From the NCBI GenBank assembly GCA_024225635.1, contig JAAEMK010000539.1:54735-118734 (forward strand): a DNA stretch of 64,000 bases, in the 5' to 3' direction. This DNA is from Desulfobacteraceae bacterium (GTDB lineage Bacteria; Desulfobacterota; Desulfobacteria; Desulfobacterales; Desulfobacteraceae). The position numbers and the translations under genes are program-made. Every line of letters begins with the position of its first letter. Position 1 is the stretch's first letter. Below are positions 18,537 to 28,932 of this stretch, piece after piece. The notes beneath the pieces are model-generated. The model was not told where the DNA came from. It did not search any database and saw only the letters and a program-made list of their open reading frames with translations.

Positions 18537-20471
18537 ATGACCTCTAAACGAAACGTATACCTTGAGATGAAGAGCATCAACGAAGCAAGGGAAATCCTCT
18601 TTGACAGGTTTTCGTCCCAGCCCACCATGCCCCTTGAAACCATCGCCGCCACCGGCGCCGTGGGGCGTATCCTTGGGGAACCGGCCATGGCGGCCCTTTC
18701 TTCCCCGAACTTCCACGCCTCCGCCATGGACGGCATTGCCGTGGACGCCGCCACAACCTTTGGCGCCGGTGAAGAGACCCCGGTGGTCCTTACGCCCGGC
18801 ACAAACGCCTTCTGGGTCAACACCGGCCATGTGATGCCCCCGGACACCAACGCCGTCATCATGATCGAGCATTTGAACATCATCGACGACCACGGCGTGG
18901 AGATCGAGGCCCCGGTGTTTCCCTGGCAGAACGTCAGAAAGATGGGAGAGGATATCGTGGCCACCGAGCTGCTCTTTCCCAGGGGACACACCATCACCCC
19001 CTACTCCATCGGCGCCCTGATCTCGGGGGGCGTGTTCTCGGTCACTGTCCGGAAACAGCCCAAGGTGCTCATCATCCCCACGGGAAACGAGCTTCGGCAG
19101 GTGGAGGATATCCAGGCCAACGGCATGAAGTCCGGGGACGTGATCGACTCCAACTCCCATGTCCTCGGGGCCCTGTGCCGGGAGCGCGGCGCCGCCTTCC
19201 ACCGCCACACCCTGCTCAAGGACAACCTTGAGACCATGACTGCGGCGGTCAAAGAGGCGACTCAATCCGACTACGACATGATCCTCATCATCGGGGGATC
19301 GTCCGCGGGCTCGGAAGACTTTGCAAAGCCCATCATCTCCACCCTGGGGGAAGTCTATCTCCACGGTGTGACCATGATGCCGGGAAAACCCGTAATGTTC
19401 GGCAAGATCGAAGATATTCCCGTGTTCGGCATCCCGGGCTATCCCGTATCCGCCATTGTGGCGTTTGAACAGTTCGCGGGCCCCCTGCTCCTTGCCATGC
19501 AGGGGCTGTACAAGCCGGAACGGGAAAAGTGCCTGGTAACACCGGGCCGGAAAATGACCTCGAAGCTCGGCCAGGAGGAGTTTGTCCGGGTAAAGATCGG
19601 CTCCGTGGACCAGGGACTCATCGCCTCCCAGCTTCCCCGGGGCTCGGGCAGCATCACCACCCTCACGGAAGCGGACGGCATCATCCGGATTCCCGCCAAC
19701 ACCGAGGGCATTGCCGAGGGGGAAAAGGTTGAGGCGGAACTGATACGCCCGCTTCCCGCCATCGAGCAGACCGTGGTGATCACAGGCTCCCACGACAACA
19801 CCCTGGACCTTCTGGCCGACCAGATCCGAAGGGGTTCCGGCACGGTGAGCATCTCCTCCAGCCATGTGGGCAGCATGGGCGGCCTCATGGCCATCAAGAA
19901 AGGGGCCTGCCACATGGCCGGGTCCCATCTCCTCGATCCCGAGGACGGCTCCTACAACATCTCCTACATCAAGCGCTACCTGCCCAATGAAAGCCTGTGG
20001 GTGGTGAACCTGGTGATGCGGGAGCAGGGCCTCATCGTGCCCAAGGGCAATCCCAGGGGCATCCGGGATCTTTCCGACCTGAAACAGGAGGATATGGCCT
20101 TCATCAACCGCCAGCCAGGCTCCGGCACCCGGATACTCATGGATTACAAGATGGAGACCCTGGGGATAAAGCCCCATGAAATTAAGGGGTATGCCAATGA
20201 AGAGTACACCCACATGTCGGTTGCCGTGGCCGTTCTCTCGGGCAGGGCGGACGCAGGGCTAGGCATCCATGCCGCGGCCAGGGCCCTTGATCTTTCCTTC
20301 ATCCCCATCGTCACCGAGGAGTACGACCTGATCATCCCGGACCGCTTTTTTCACACGGAAAAGATCCAGACCCTGATCGAAACCATCCGGACCGAGGATT
20401 TCAAGGCCCGGGTCCAGGCGCTTGGGGGATACGGCACGGAAAAAACCGGGGAGATCCTCTTCAACTGCTAA
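18537..20471 (+). CDS. MoeA fused to a periplasmic-binding-protein-like (PBP) domain
   Basis: 644 residues from the ATG at 18537; an in-frame GTG at 18450 lies inside the upstream hairpin and adds no homology. Residues about 1-405 are a full MoeA (FHASAMDGIAVDA, TGHVMPPDTNAVIMIEH, IIPTGNELRQVED, IIGGSSAGSEDF, FGIPGYPVSAIV). Residues about 415-644 are a PBP-like domain (VITGSHDNTLDLLADQI, VGSMGGLMAIKKGACHMAGSHLL, QPGSGTRILMDY, GRADAGLGIHAAA) resembling the ligand-binding part of ModE/LysR-type and molybdate-binding proteins. It is cytosolic with no signal peptide. The domain could sense molybdate or tungstate, but this is inference. Confidence 0.9.
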   Translation: MTSKRNVYLEMKSINEAREILFDRFSSQPTMPLETIAATGAVGRILGEPAMAALSSPNFHASAMDGIAVDAATTFGAGEETPVVLTPGTNAFWVNTGHVMPPDTNAVIMIEHLNIIDDHGVEIEAPVFPWQNVRKMGEDIVATELLFPRGHTITPYSIGALISGGVFSVTVRKQPKVLIIPTGNELRQVEDIQANGMKSGDVIDSNSHVLGALCRERGAAFHRHTLLKDNLETMTAAVKEATQSDYDMILIIGGSSAGSEDFAKPIISTLGEVYLHGVTMMPGKPVMFGKIEDIPVFGIPGYPVSAIVAFEQFAGPLLLAMQGLYKPEREKCLVTPGRKMTSKLGQEEFVRVKIGSVDQGLIASQLPRGSGSITTLTEADGIIRIPANTEGIAEGEKVEAELIRPLPAIEQTVVITGSHDNTLDLLADQIRRGSGTVSISSSHVGSMGGLMAIKKGACHMAGSHLLDPEDGSYNISYIKRYLPNESLWVVNLVMREQGLIVPKGNPRGIRDLSDLKQEDMAFINRQPGSGTRILMDYKMETLGIKPHEIKGYANEEYTHMSVAVAVLSGRADAGLGIHAAARALDLSFIPIVTEEYDLIIPDRFFHTEKIQTLIETIRTEDFKARVQALGGYGTEKTGEILFNC

Positions 20472-20522
20472 AGACCAAAGGCCGGGGCAATGGCAATGGC
20501 AAGATGGCAAGATGGCAAAAAA

Positions 20523-21134
20523 CTATTTGTAGAGAAACCTTGCTATCATGTCCGCAAGGTTGGAAATAACCCGGTCCCGGTCAATCCTGTGGGAGATGGT
20601 CCGGCTTGTATGAATCACCTCCTCGCAGGCGCATAGAATCACGAAGGCTGCGGCGTCAAGGTCCTTGACCCGCAGCCTTTCTTTCTGCTTTTCAAGCATC
20701 AGGGCAACCTCCTGCCCCAGGCCCTCGTGGATGGAATTGTGAAGGGCCTCCACATCCGGGTCGCTGTACCGCATGGCAGACACCTCCCGCTGGAAATTCG
20801 GTGAAAACCCATGCTCCCCGGCAAGGGCGCGAAGAAGGGCCTCCACCCTGCCGGTGTCGTCTTGGCCCTCAACACCGGCCATGCCCCCGGCCATATCCTT
20901 CAGCTGCTTGTGGGAGATCCCCTTGTAAATCTCGAGAAACACGCTCTTCTTGTCCTTGAAGTAGGCGTAAAAACTGCCCGTGGCAACCCCCGCCTCCCTT
21001 GCGATCTCTTTGGTGTTGGTGCTGTGAAACCCTTTTTTAGAAAAAAGACGCATGGCTGCGTCCAGAATTTTCCCCCTGGTTTCGATCCCCCGTTTCTGGA
21101 CGGGTTTCCTTGTCTTGTGCTGATCCGGCGCCAT
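20523..21134 (-). CDS. TetR-family repressor of the divergent MFS efflux gene
   Basis: 203 residues. The N-terminal TetR helix-turn-helix (ILDAAMRLFSKKGFHSTNTKEIAREAGVATGSFYAYFKDKKSVFLEIY) occupies about 20-70 and an unclassified ligand domain follows. It is divergent from the MFS gene with a 182-bp gap that holds three copies of TGAAC-N4-GTTCA. This is the standard arrangement for a repressor of its own gene and the pump. The inducing ligand is unknown. Confidence 0.92.
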   Translation of the reverse strand: MAPDQHKTRKPVQKRGIETRGKILDAAMRLFSKKGFHSTNTKEIAREAGVATGSFYAYFKDKKSVFLEIYKGISHKQLKDMAGGMAGVEGQDDTGRVEALLRALAGEHGFSPNFQREVSAMRYSDPDVEALHNSIHEGLGQEVALMLEKQKERLRVKDLDAAAFVILCACEEVIHTSRTISHRIDRDRVISNLADMIARFLYK

Positions 21135-21166
21135 GGAACACTCCTGTATTGTTGATTGTTAAATAC

Positions 21167-21196
21167 GGTATACCACTTGCGACTGAAGGATGTCAA
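21167..21196 (-). promoter_or_regulatory. tetR promoter
   Basis: On the minus strand TTGACA (21196-21191) and TATACC (21172-21167) are spaced by 18 bp, about 33 bp from the tetR ATG. The first operator palindrome (21203-21216) lies just upstream of the -35 hexamer. Confidence 0.55.
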
Positions 21197-21202
21197 AGAA
21201 CC

Positions 21203-21216
21203 TGAACTTAAGTTCA
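21203..21216. promoter_or_regulatory. TetR operator site 1
   Basis: A perfect 14-bp palindrome, TGAACTTAAGTTCA. It sits next to the tetR -35 hexamer. The arms are identical to sites 2 and 3. Confidence 0.7.
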
Positions 21217-21224
21217 CTTTTACC

Positions 21225-21253
21225 TTGACAACATGAACCATAGTTCATATTCC
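21225..21253 (+). promoter_or_regulatory. MFS gene promoter
   Basis: A perfect TTGACA at 21225-21230 is followed 17 bp later by TATTCC (21248-21253). Operator site 2 fills the spacer, so a bound repressor would block RNA polymerase. The -10 hexamer is weak. Confidence 0.55.
21233..21248. promoter_or_regulatory. TetR operator site 2
   Basis: ATGAAC-CATA-GTTCAT, six-base arms around a four-base centre, between the -35 and -10 elements of the MFS promoter. Its centre is 31 bp from that of site 1. Confidence 0.75.
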
Positions 21254-21261
21254 TACAAAAG

Positions 21262-21277
21262 ATGAACTTTTGTTCAT
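21262..21277. promoter_or_regulatory. TetR operator site 3
   Basis: ATGAAC-TTTT-GTTCAT, with the same arms as site 2. It is centred 29 bp downstream of site 2 and upstream of the MFS ribosome site, where it would act as a roadblock in the leader. Confidence 0.75.
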
Positions 21278-21316
21278 GTTTCATTCAAACACCAACCTTT
21301 TACCAAGGAGATCAAC

Positions 21317-22789
21317 ATGAAACCTGCCAGTTTTTTGCATCCTCCACCCCAATCCCCCCCGTCAAAATGGATGGTCCTGGCCGCCGTCGCAACCGGGGCC
21401 TTCCTCGCCTCCCTTGACGGCAGCATCGTCAACATCGCCCTTCCCACCCTGGTCAAATGCCTTCGCACGGAATTCGCCTATGTCCAATGGGTGGTCCTGG
21501 CCTATCTCGTCACCGTGGTCTCCCTGATACTGCCCCTTGGCCGCCTGGGCGACACCCTGGGAAAAAAGACCATCTACGGTTGGGGATTTGTGATTTTCAC
21601 CCTGGGATCGGCCCTCTGCGGCCAGGCAACCACCCTGACCGGCCTGGTGGGATTCCGGGTGATCCAGGGAACCGGGGCCTCCATGATCATGGCCCTGGGC
21701 TTTGCCATTGTCACGGAAGCCTTTCCGGCTAAAGAGAGGGGACGGGCCATTGGCATCCTTTCCGCCCTGTGCGGTATTGCCATCGCCCTGGGCCCGGTGA
21801 TCGGGGGATTCCTGATCGAGCGCTTCTCCTGGCAGTGGATCTTCCGGGTCAACCTTCCCATCGGCATTGCAGGCTGCCTCATGGTTTACCGGCATGTGCC
21901 GGCCACACCATGCCCCACAAAAGAAACCGTTGATATCAGGACCGCCATGGCCCTTGCTATCGCCCTTGCCACCCTGCCGGCAGGGGTAACCTGGGTGCAG
22001 AAACAGGGGGCCGCCAACCTTCCAGCCCTTGGTCTTGGAACGGCATGCCTGGCATCGACCCTCCTGTTTGCCCGCCTGGAAAAAAGGGCCAAGGCTCCCC
22101 TGATCGACCTTACCCTGTTTTCCGACCGGCAGTTTGCCGTCAACCTTGCCACAGGCGTCATCTCCTTTGTGGCCTATGCCGGGGTCATCGTGCTGCTTCC
22201 CTTCTTCCTGGAAGCGGTGGCTGGCTTTTCCACGGGCAAGGCAGGCCTTTTGATGACCACCATTCCGTTGATGCTGGGGCTGGTTTCGCCGGTTTCAGGC
22301 CTTGCCGCCGACAGGTTCGGGTCCCGGCCCGTGACCCTGGCCGGGCTGTGCCTGTTTGTCCTTGCCTATGCTTCGGCCGCCTTCCTGGACAGCCGCACCC
22401 CGATGCAGGGGATCGTCTGGCGGCTTGGGCTCCTGGGATGCGCCATGGGCCTGTTCATGTCCCCCAACAACAGCGCCATCATGGGGGCGGTTCCCCCCGG
22501 GCGCCTCGGCATCGCCTCGGGCATGCTCACCATGGCCCGGACCCTGGGCCAGACCCTGGGGGTCTCAATGGTGGGCGCGTTCTGGGCCTTGAGCACCTCC
22601 CTCCATTCCGGCAGGGGCGTGGGCGCAAGCCCCACCAGGGCGGCAACAGCGGCAAAACTTGCAGGCTTCCACGACACCTTCCTCCTCCTGAGCTTCCTGA
22701 TCCTCCTGGGCCTTGGCGGAGTGCTGCTTGCCGCCCGGGAATCCGTGGTCGGCTTACAAACCCCTGACACAGGGCTCACCAAGCGCTAA
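21317..22789 (+). CDS. MFS drug efflux transporter, DHA2 (EmrB/QacA) type
   Basis: A 490-residue inner-membrane transporter with about 14 hydrophobic segments. MFS motif A (GRLGDTLGKKTIYGWG) follows TM2 and the antiporter motif C region (GFRVIQGTGASMIMALG) is present; the N-terminal SLDGSIVNIALPTL is typical of DHA2 drug/proton antiporters. The ATG at 21317 has AAGGAG seven bases upstream. It is controlled by the divergent TetR protein through three visible operators. The substrate is unknown. No EmrA-like adaptor is adjacent. Confidence 0.92.
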   Translation: MKPASFLHPPPQSPPSKWMVLAAVATGAFLASLDGSIVNIALPTLVKCLRTEFAYVQWVVLAYLVTVVSLILPLGRLGDTLGKKTIYGWGFVIFTLGSALCGQATTLTGLVGFRVIQGTGASMIMALGFAIVTEAFPAKERGRAIGILSALCGIAIALGPVIGGFLIERFSWQWIFRVNLPIGIAGCLMVYRHVPATPCPTKETVDIRTAMALAIALATLPAGVTWVQKQGAANLPALGLGTACLASTLLFARLEKRAKAPLIDLTLFSDRQFAVNLATGVISFVAYAGVIVLLPFFLEAVAGFSTGKAGLLMTTIPLMLGLVSPVSGLAADRFGSRPVTLAGLCLFVLAYASAAFLDSRTPMQGIVWRLGLLGCAMGLFMSPNNSAIMGAVPPGRLGIASGMLTMARTLGQTLGVSMVGAFWALSTSLHSGRGVGASPTRAATAAKLAGFHDTFLLLSFLILLGLGGVLLAARESVVGLQTPDTGLTKR

Positions 22790-22854
22790 TAAAGCTCTGT
22801 TAACCTCCTCTTTTTTATTTAAGGTATAAAAAACAACGGAAAAGAGGAGCTGAC

Positions 22855-25800
22855 ATGGGCCATTGGTTTACATTCTGGAAAACGTCCGGTCTCAAGACAA
22901 AAATGATCGCCATGGGGCTTGGCCTGGTGATTGTGCCAAGCATTGTCATCGGAGGGTTTAGCCTCCAGCAGTTCAGGGCCTTCAGCCGGGCCTCGGTCAC
23001 CCAGTCCCATGGCGCCCTGACCCGCCAGGCCATGGCGCTGCTGGGGGAAGGGGTTCTCAAGGACCACCAGCGAATCCGGCACCTCCTTGCCCGGGCGGAA
23101 CAGGAGGTGCTGGCCCTTTCCACCCATACCGCCGTAACCGGTTGTTTCCCTAAGGAAGCGCCCATCCGGGACAGGCCAAGGGCGGTCAGGGAAACAACCC
23201 AAACCCTGGAGCGGGTTGTCCGGACCATCACCTCCCAGAAGCGCCTCATCCTTGGGAAACTTAAGGCCGACCTTTCGGTGGCCGGCTATATCCTTGAGGC
23301 GTCAGGCGGCATCGAGCAGGAGGGGCTTACCATTGAATGGCAGGCCCGCAACCTTGAAACCAAAGAATCGAAAACCGTTGTTCTTCCCCTGCTCCAGGTC
23401 GGGTTTGACACCCTCTCCCCGGCCCTTGCCGGGGAGGACACCCTGCCGGTGGTGGACAGGGTGGAAGCCCTGGTGGACACCACCTGCACCCTGTACCAGC
23501 GGATGAACGACCAAAGCGAAATGCTGGCCGTGGCCACCGGCGCAAGAACGGATAACGGAGAGCGTGCCGTTGGCGAATATCTCCGAATGGCCCCGGGGGA
23601 AGAAACCAGCCCGATCCAGGCCCGGGTGTTCATGGCCGGCGATAACTACCTGGCCCTGTTCAAGGAGCTCAAGGACGTGGATGCCAACCCCGTTGGCATG
23701 ATCTCGGTGGGGGTCAGGGAAAAGGATCTTGAAGCCGTTGCCGCCACCATCCGCAACACCCGCATCGGCGCCACCGGCTATTCCCTGGTGATGGACCGGT
23801 CCGGCACCATCCTCTTCCACCCCGCCCCGTCAATGATCGGCCGATCCGGCCGGGATATGGGGCTTGGTCCCCTGCTGCAAAACGCCATGGCCCTGACGCC
23901 CGTTACCATGGATCAGCGAAAGGGGTTTGCCATGGCCGCCGTGGTACCAGGCGAAGAGTGGGTCGTGGCGGTCCTGGGATTCTGGGACGAGTTTCAAGCC
24001 CATCAGGCCACGGTGGACGATCTCAACCGGAAGCTGGCCCATTTCCTGGAAACAGCAAAGGTCAGAATCAACGGAGAAAGCCTTCCCATGTTCTCCGGGG
24101 TTGTCGTAACCGGAAGAGGAGAAAAGGTCCTGGGCAGCGCGGGAATTCCCCCCCTCCCCGGGGAGGAGTTCCACCCGCGGTTCAGCTCCCCCTCCGAAAC
24201 CGTCATCTGGGACAGGGTGAAAGAGGGCCGGGGCGTACCTGGCCTGCCCCTGGCCGCCGCCATCGCCCACGGCAACAGGACAGCTGGCGTCATAACGGCC
24301 CGGTTCAACTGGGAACTTGTGTGGGAAACCTTGAAAAACAGAGTCTACGGCCAATCGGGCCACGCCTATGTAACCGATTTCAACGGCGGCATCCTGAGCG
24401 GCCCGGAGGAGACAAACGGCCCCACGGCCCAAGGGCCCGGGAGCGCCCTTGCAAACCTGTCCGGCCCGGACCTGTGGCAGGGCAAAACCGTTGTCGGTGG
24501 AACGGAACACTATGGGTCTGCCAAAACCCTTACCCTTGGAAATTACAGCCTGATCGTGGGGGCGACTGTACCGGCCAATGAATTCCTTGAGCTTGCAGAC
24601 ACCATCCGGCAGCAGGCCGAGACGGGCGCTGCCCGGGTGATGATCATCCTCGGGGCGGCCACCCTTTCCATGATTGCCCTCGGCATCCTTTTCAGCTTCC
24701 GCCTCGCCGCCTCCGTGGCCACCCCCATTGTCACCGTAATCGACAATTTAAAGGAAATCCAGACCAGCGGCAACCTGACTTTGGAACTCGCCCTCCCGGC
24801 CACGGCCGAGCTCAAGGATCTTGCCGCCGGCATCAACGCCTTTATCCGGCGCTTAAAATCCGTGGTCCAGGGGATTCTCTCCACCTCGGACAGCCTGGAC
24901 ACCTCCTCCAGGGAATTGACGGAAGCTGCGTCAACCATGACCGGGGCAACAAAGAAAGGGGCCCGCACTGCCTCCGGCATGGTCAGGGACGCCCAAAAGC
25001 TCAGGGACCACCTGAAAGGGGTGACAGGCTCCATGGACAATGCCGCAGCCAACGTTTCCGCCATGGCGACCTCGGCGAATCTTCTCAAAAAGACCCTGGC
25101 AGACATTGCCCGCAACTGCGACACCGCCACCTCGGTGACAGGCGAGGCGGTCACCCGGTCCAGAACCGTTGCCGCCCAGGTGAAAGTCCTCGAGCGGGCG
25201 GCGGAACATATCAACAGCGTCACGGTCACCATCGAAACCATCTCCGCCCAGACCAACCTGCTGGCCCTGAACGCCACCATTGAGGCGGCCCGGGCCGGGC
25301 ATGCCGGCAAAGGGTTTGCCGTGGTTGCAAATGAGATCAAACAGCTTTCCCACCAGACCGAAACAGCCACCCTGGAGATCAAAGACCAGGTCCGGGAGAT
25401 CCAGGAGGCCACCCTGGAAACGGTTGAGGCGATCCAGGCCACGGACGGGGCGATTGACTCGGTGAACGAAACCATGGGAGAGGTTGCGACGGCCGTGGAA
25501 AAGGAGGCCCGGACCTTCTCGGAGATTGCTAGCCATGCGGCCCTTGCCTCGGAAATGATCGACGGGGTAAGAAACGGGGTGAACCATAGCAACACCCTGT
25601 CAACCACAATGGCCTCCGCCATGGAAGGGATGAACCGCTCCATGGACGAAATCGCCAAAGAGAGCTGCCAGGTCATGGCCAACGCCGGTCATCTCACCGG
25701 CCAGGCCGGCGAAATCAGGGCCATGGCCGGCTGGTTCACCATCGCCGGGGACAAACCCGCCACCCCCCAGGAGTTAAAGGCGAAAGAACTCTCCCCGGAA

Positions 25801-25980
25801 ACAGCCGTCGCGTCAACGCGATCCGTGTCAGAACCGGGAACGGATCGCCCCGGCAACGGTCTTGAGGTCAAAGGCGATGGCGAGCAGTACCGGCACCAGG
25901 AGCAAGGTGATGAAGGTTGCGAATATCTCGCCCCAGGCCAGGGAAACCGCTGCCGGGATCAGGTACTGGGCCTGCTCTGA
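22855..25980 (+). CDS. large methyl-accepting chemotaxis protein with long periplasmic Cache-type sensor
   Basis: 1041 residues, much longer than the usual 550-700. TM1 is at about 12-35 and a periplasmic region of about 550 residues follows, containing a Cache-like fold ([38 protein letters not shown]) and a second similar unit ([19 protein letters not shown]). TM2 is at about 590-612, then HAMP and the signalling domain with the hairpin tip [39 protein letters not shown]. It relays ligand binding to CheA/CheW. The last 51 residues are antisense to the end of the RND gene (153-bp convergent overlap) and look non-homologous. Confidence 0.9.
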   Translation: MGHWFTFWKTSGLKTKMIAMGLGLVIVPSIVIGGFSLQQFRAFSRASVTQSHGALTRQAMALLGEGVLKDHQRIRHLLARAEQEVLALSTHTAVTGCFPKEAPIRDRPRAVRETTQTLERVVRTITSQKRLILGKLKADLSVAGYILEASGGIEQEGLTIEWQARNLETKESKTVVLPLLQVGFDTLSPALAGEDTLPVVDRVEALVDTTCTLYQRMNDQSEMLAVATGARTDNGERAVGEYLRMAPGEETSPIQARVFMAGDNYLALFKELKDVDANPVGMISVGVREKDLEAVAATIRNTRIGATGYSLVMDRSGTILFHPAPSMIGRSGRDMGLGPLLQNAMALTPVTMDQRKGFAMAAVVPGEEWVVAVLGFWDEFQAHQATVDDLNRKLAHFLETAKVRINGESLPMFSGVVVTGRGEKVLGSAGIPPLPGEEFHPRFSSPSETVIWDRVKEGRGVPGLPLAAAIAHGNRTAGVITARFNWELVWETLKNRVYGQSGHAYVTDFNGGILSGPEETNGPTAQGPGSALANLSGPDLWQGKTVVGGTEHYGSAKTLTLGNYSLIVGATVPANEFLELADTIRQQAETGAARVMIILGAATLSMIALGILFSFRLAASVATPIVTVIDNLKEIQTSGNLTLELALPATAELKDLAAGINAFIRRLKSVVQGILSTSDSLDTSSRELTEAASTMTGATKKGARTASGMVRDAQKLRDHLKGVTGSMDNAAANVSAMATSANLLKKTLADIARNCDTATSVTGEAVTRSRTVAAQVKVLERAAEHINSVTVTIETISAQTNLLALNATIEAARAGHAGKGFAVVANEIKQLSHQTETATLEIKDQVREIQEATLETVEAIQATDGAIDSVNETMGEVATAVEKEARTFSEIASHAALASEMIDGVRNGVNHSNTLSTTMASAMEGMNRSMDEIAKESCQVMANAGHLTGQAGEIRAMAGWFTIAGDKPATPQELKAKELSPETAVASTRSVSEPGTDRPGNGLEVKGDGEQYRHQEQGDEGCEYLAPGQGNRCRDQVLGLL

Positions 25981-28932
25981 TGTTTCCGACAGCAAAGGAA
26001 TGAGCCCGCACACCGTGGTGGCCGTGGTGAGGAAGATGGCCCGGAACCGGCTTGTGCCCGAAGCCACCATGGCATCATCAGGGGAAAGGCCCGAGTCCAC
26101 AAGCCGGTTGAACCGTGTCACCATCACCAGGCTGTCGTTGACCACGATGCCGGCAAGGGCGAGCATGCCAAAGAACGACAGCAGGCTCAGGGGCACCCGG
26201 GCGATGAAATGCCCGGCAACGGCACCGGCAAATCCAAAGGGGATCACCCCCATGATGATCAACGGCTTCCAATAGGATTTCAAGGGCACGGCAAGCAAAG
26301 CGTAGATCAAAAGCAGGATGAGCAACAGGGCCCTGACAAGCCCCTTTTTCATGGTGCCGGTCTCCGCAAGCTCCCCTTCCCCCCCGAGGGAGAGGTCCGG
26401 GTAACTGCGGTTGAGCTCTTCCATCACGGGTTTGAGCCCTTCAAACACCTGCTCAGGGGTGATAAGGGTTTTATCCAGGGAAGCCGCAACGGACACGGAC
26501 CTTGCCCCGTTGATCCGGGAGATATGGGATACGGCGTATTGGGGCACAAGGTCGGCCACGCTTTCCAGGGGCACATCTCCCCCCCGGCCGGTCCGAATGG
26601 AGGTATTTCCAAGCTCGCTGAGGGTATCCCGCTGTCCCGGGGCCAGCCGCAGCACCGTCTTTACCTCATCCCCTTTCCGCTGGAACCGATCCGCCTCAAG
26701 CCCCCCGAACTGGTCACCCAGCTGGGCGGCGATCTCCTGGGGGGTGAGCCCTAAATGCCAGGCACGCTCCTTCACCTCGATCCGCACCTCGGGATTGCCG
26801 GTCTTGAGTCCGTCATGGACATCAAACACCCCGGGCAGGCTTTCAAGATGCGCCGTGATCCGGACCACGGCATGGGCAAGGGCCTGGTCGTCCCGGGACC
26901 GGACCTCCAGGGAAAACCCGCCCCCCATCTCGTAGGACCCGCTGAAGGTGAGCCGGGCCGCCCCCTCCACCGTGCCCACCCGTTGCCGCCAGCGGTCCAC
27001 CAGCTCAAGGGTGGATATAACCCGCTCCTCCTGGGGCTGAAGCTCGGCATAAAGCTGGGCCCCTTCACTTCCGTTCACCGAGGCCATGATCCGCCGCAGC
27101 GGCGCTTCTGTGGTATGGGTTTCCGCCATGAGTTCCCGGTTAAGGGCTTCCGCCTCGGCCTGGAGAAAAAGCACCTTTTCCTTCAGCAGCCTGGGGGAAC
27201 TGCCCTGGTTCATCTCCAGGTTGACCGTGATCATGTCCCCTGGAATAGAGGGGAAAAACACGGTTTTCACACTCCCGGACGCCACGAGCCAGCCCCCGCC
27301 CGCAGCCAGGGAGACAAAAATCACCAGGGCGGTGTAGCGATGGGCCAGGGCCTGTTTCAGCACCGGCAGGTAGACCCGGCGGTTAAAGCTTTCAAGAAGG
27401 CCGGACATCATGGCCTGGAACCGCTTCCACGGATTCGAAGGCCGGATCAAACGTCCGGGATCGTCCAGGGTGATGGCGGCCAGGTGGGCCGGCAGCACAA
27501 GCTTGCTCTCCAGCAGGGAAAACAGCAGGGTCACCATGATCACCCCGGAAAAACCGGCCAGGATCTTCCCCAGCTCGTTCTTCATCAGCATGAGGGGGTA
27601 AAAGGCGGCAATGGTGGTCATCACCCCGAACACGGTGGCCGTGGAGACCCGGGTCACCCCCTTGACCGTGCCCGCAACGGGATCGCTTGTGCCCCTTCTT
27701 TCTTCAAAAACGCTCTCCCCCACCACCACGGCATCGTCCACCAGGATGCCCAGCACGATGATGAAGCCAAAGGTGGTGATATCGTTCAGGGAATAATCAA
27801 GAAACCGCTGGTTCATCATCATGAGGGCGCCTGCAATGCAGAATGGAATCCCCGCCGCCACCCAGAAGGCGAGCCGGAAGCTCAGGAACACCGCAAGGAT
27901 GCCCCATACGATCAAAAGCCCCTGCCAGGCGTTGCTGGACAAAAGCGTAAGCCGCTGGTTCATGTAAGTGCTCATGTCCGCCCAGATGTCCAGGCGGATG
28001 GTGTCGGGCAGCTCCTTTGAGAGCTTAGCCACCACCCCGTGGGCCCCTGCGCTCACGTCCATGAGGCGTCCCTTTTTGCCTGTGTAGACAACGAATCCCA
28101 AGGAAGGTTTTCCCTGGTACAGGGCGAGGAAATCGTCATCTTCAAAACCGTCCACAACGGTAACCACGTCCTTTAGCATGATCCGGGCGCCGTCCCTTTC
28201 GCAGACCAGGGGAATCCTTAGCAGCTCCTCCACGGAACGGGCCTGCCTGCCCACCCGTATCATGATGGTGCCGTCATCGCTCTTCAGGTTGCCGGAACGA
28301 TAGGTAAAGGAGTTCTGTTTGAACACCTCCATGATGTCGGCCATGGTCAGCCCCAGGGCCCGGAGCCGCTCCCGCACCACCTCCAGGCGAATCTCCGGGG
28401 TTTTCTCGCCATAGGCGTCCACCTTGGAAATTTTGGGATGCCTGAGGAGCGCCGCCTTGACCCTTTTTCCCGCCTGCTGGAGACTCTTTTCGCCGGTCTC
28501 CCCATACACCTGGACGATCAGGGCATGGTCCTTGAACTCGTTCAGGGTGATCACGGGCTTTTCCGACCGCGCAACCAGGTTCGGGATGCCGTCCACCCGG
28601 GTTTTCACATCCGACATGAGCCGCATCATGTCATGGTCAACGGTTTTCTCCACCGTGACCATGCTGAAATCCTCATAGGAGAGGGAAGATATTTTTTTGA
28701 TGCCGGCCACCCCCTCCAGGGCGTTCTCCACCCACTGGGTCACCCCCTCATCCACCTCCCGGGCGCTTGTGCCGGGACAGGAGATTGAAATGGTCAGGCT
28801 GTTGGGCGGGATGGACGGGAACCCCTCGATGCTCAGGGTGGAAAGGGAGATAAGCCCCCCGGCCATCACCAGGAGCACCACCAGGTTGGCCGCCACCGGA
28901 TTGTTCACAAACCACCGGGTCAATCCTTCCAT
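25828..28932 (-). CDS. RND efflux pump inner-membrane subunit (AcrB/HAE superfamily)
   Basis: 1034 residues with the RND layout of two six-helix halves and two large periplasmic loops. It starts [28 protein letters not shown]4 carries the proton-relay aspartates in [19 protein letters not shown], and the second half has the equivalent [17 protein letters not shown]. It expels substrates using the proton motive force through the adaptor and outer-membrane factor encoded just upstream. The stop lies within the 3' end of the convergent chemoreceptor gene. Substrate class is not determinable. Confidence 0.94.
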   Translation of the reverse strand: MEGLTRWFVNNPVAANLVVLLVMAGGLISLSTLSIEGFPSIPPNSLTISISCPGTSAREVDEGVTQWVENALEGVAGIKKISSLSYEDFSMVTVEKTVDHDMMRLMSDVKTRVDGIPNLVARSEKPVITLNEFKDHALIVQVYGETGEKSLQQAGKRVKAALLRHPKISKVDAYGEKTPEIRLEVVRERLRALGLTMADIMEVFKQNSFTYRSGNLKSDDGTIMIRVGRQARSVEELLRIPLVCERDGARIMLKDVVTVVDGFEDDDFLALYQGKPSLGFVVYTGKKGRLMDVSAGAHGVVAKLSKELPDTIRLDIWADMSTYMNQRLTLLSSNAWQGLLIVWGILAVFLSFRLAFWVAAGIPFCIAGALMMMNQRFLDYSLNDITTFGFIIVLGILVDDAVVVGESVFEERRGTSDPVAGTVKGVTRVSTATVFGVMTTIAAFYPLMLMKNELGKILAGFSGVIMVTLLFSLLESKLVLPAHLAAITLDDPGRLIRPSNPWKRFQAMMSGLLESFNRRVYLPVLKQALAHRYTALVIFVSLAAGGGWLVASGSVKTVFFPSIPGDMITVNLEMNQGSSPRLLKEKVLFLQAEAEALNRELMAETHTTEAPLRRIMASVNGSEGAQLYAELQPQEERVISTLELVDRWRQRVGTVEGAARLTFSGSYEMGGGFSLEVRSRDDQALAHAVVRITAHLESLPGVFDVHDGLKTGNPEVRIEVKERAWHLGLTPQEIAAQLGDQFGGLEADRFQRKGDEVKTVLRLAPGQRDTLSELGNTSIRTGRGGDVPLESVADLVPQYAVSHISRINGARSVSVAASLDKTLITPEQVFEGLKPVMEELNRSYPDLSLGGEGELAETGTMKKGLVRALLLILLLIYALLAVPLKSYWKPLIIMGVIPFGFAGAVAGHFIARVPLSLLSFFGMLALAGIVVNDSLVMVTRFNRLVDSGLSPDDAMVASGTSRFRAIFLTTATTVCGLIPLLSETSEQAQYLIPAAVSLAWGEIFATFITLLLVPVLLAIAFDLKTVAGAIRSRF

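Noticed and set aside
18507-20213. 568-codon minus-strand frame opposite the MoeA-PBP gene
   Set aside because: Low-complexity His/Gly/Val-rich shadow; the plus-strand frame has clear homology.
20486-20520. ggcaat/ggcaagat short tandem repeats between the MoeA-PBP gene and tetR
   Set aside because: Only a few imperfect copies of a 6-8 bp unit; probably slippage with no clear function.
26755-28020. 421-codon plus-strand frame opposite the RND pump
   Set aside because: Shadow rich in His, Gly, Pro and Gln with no domain.
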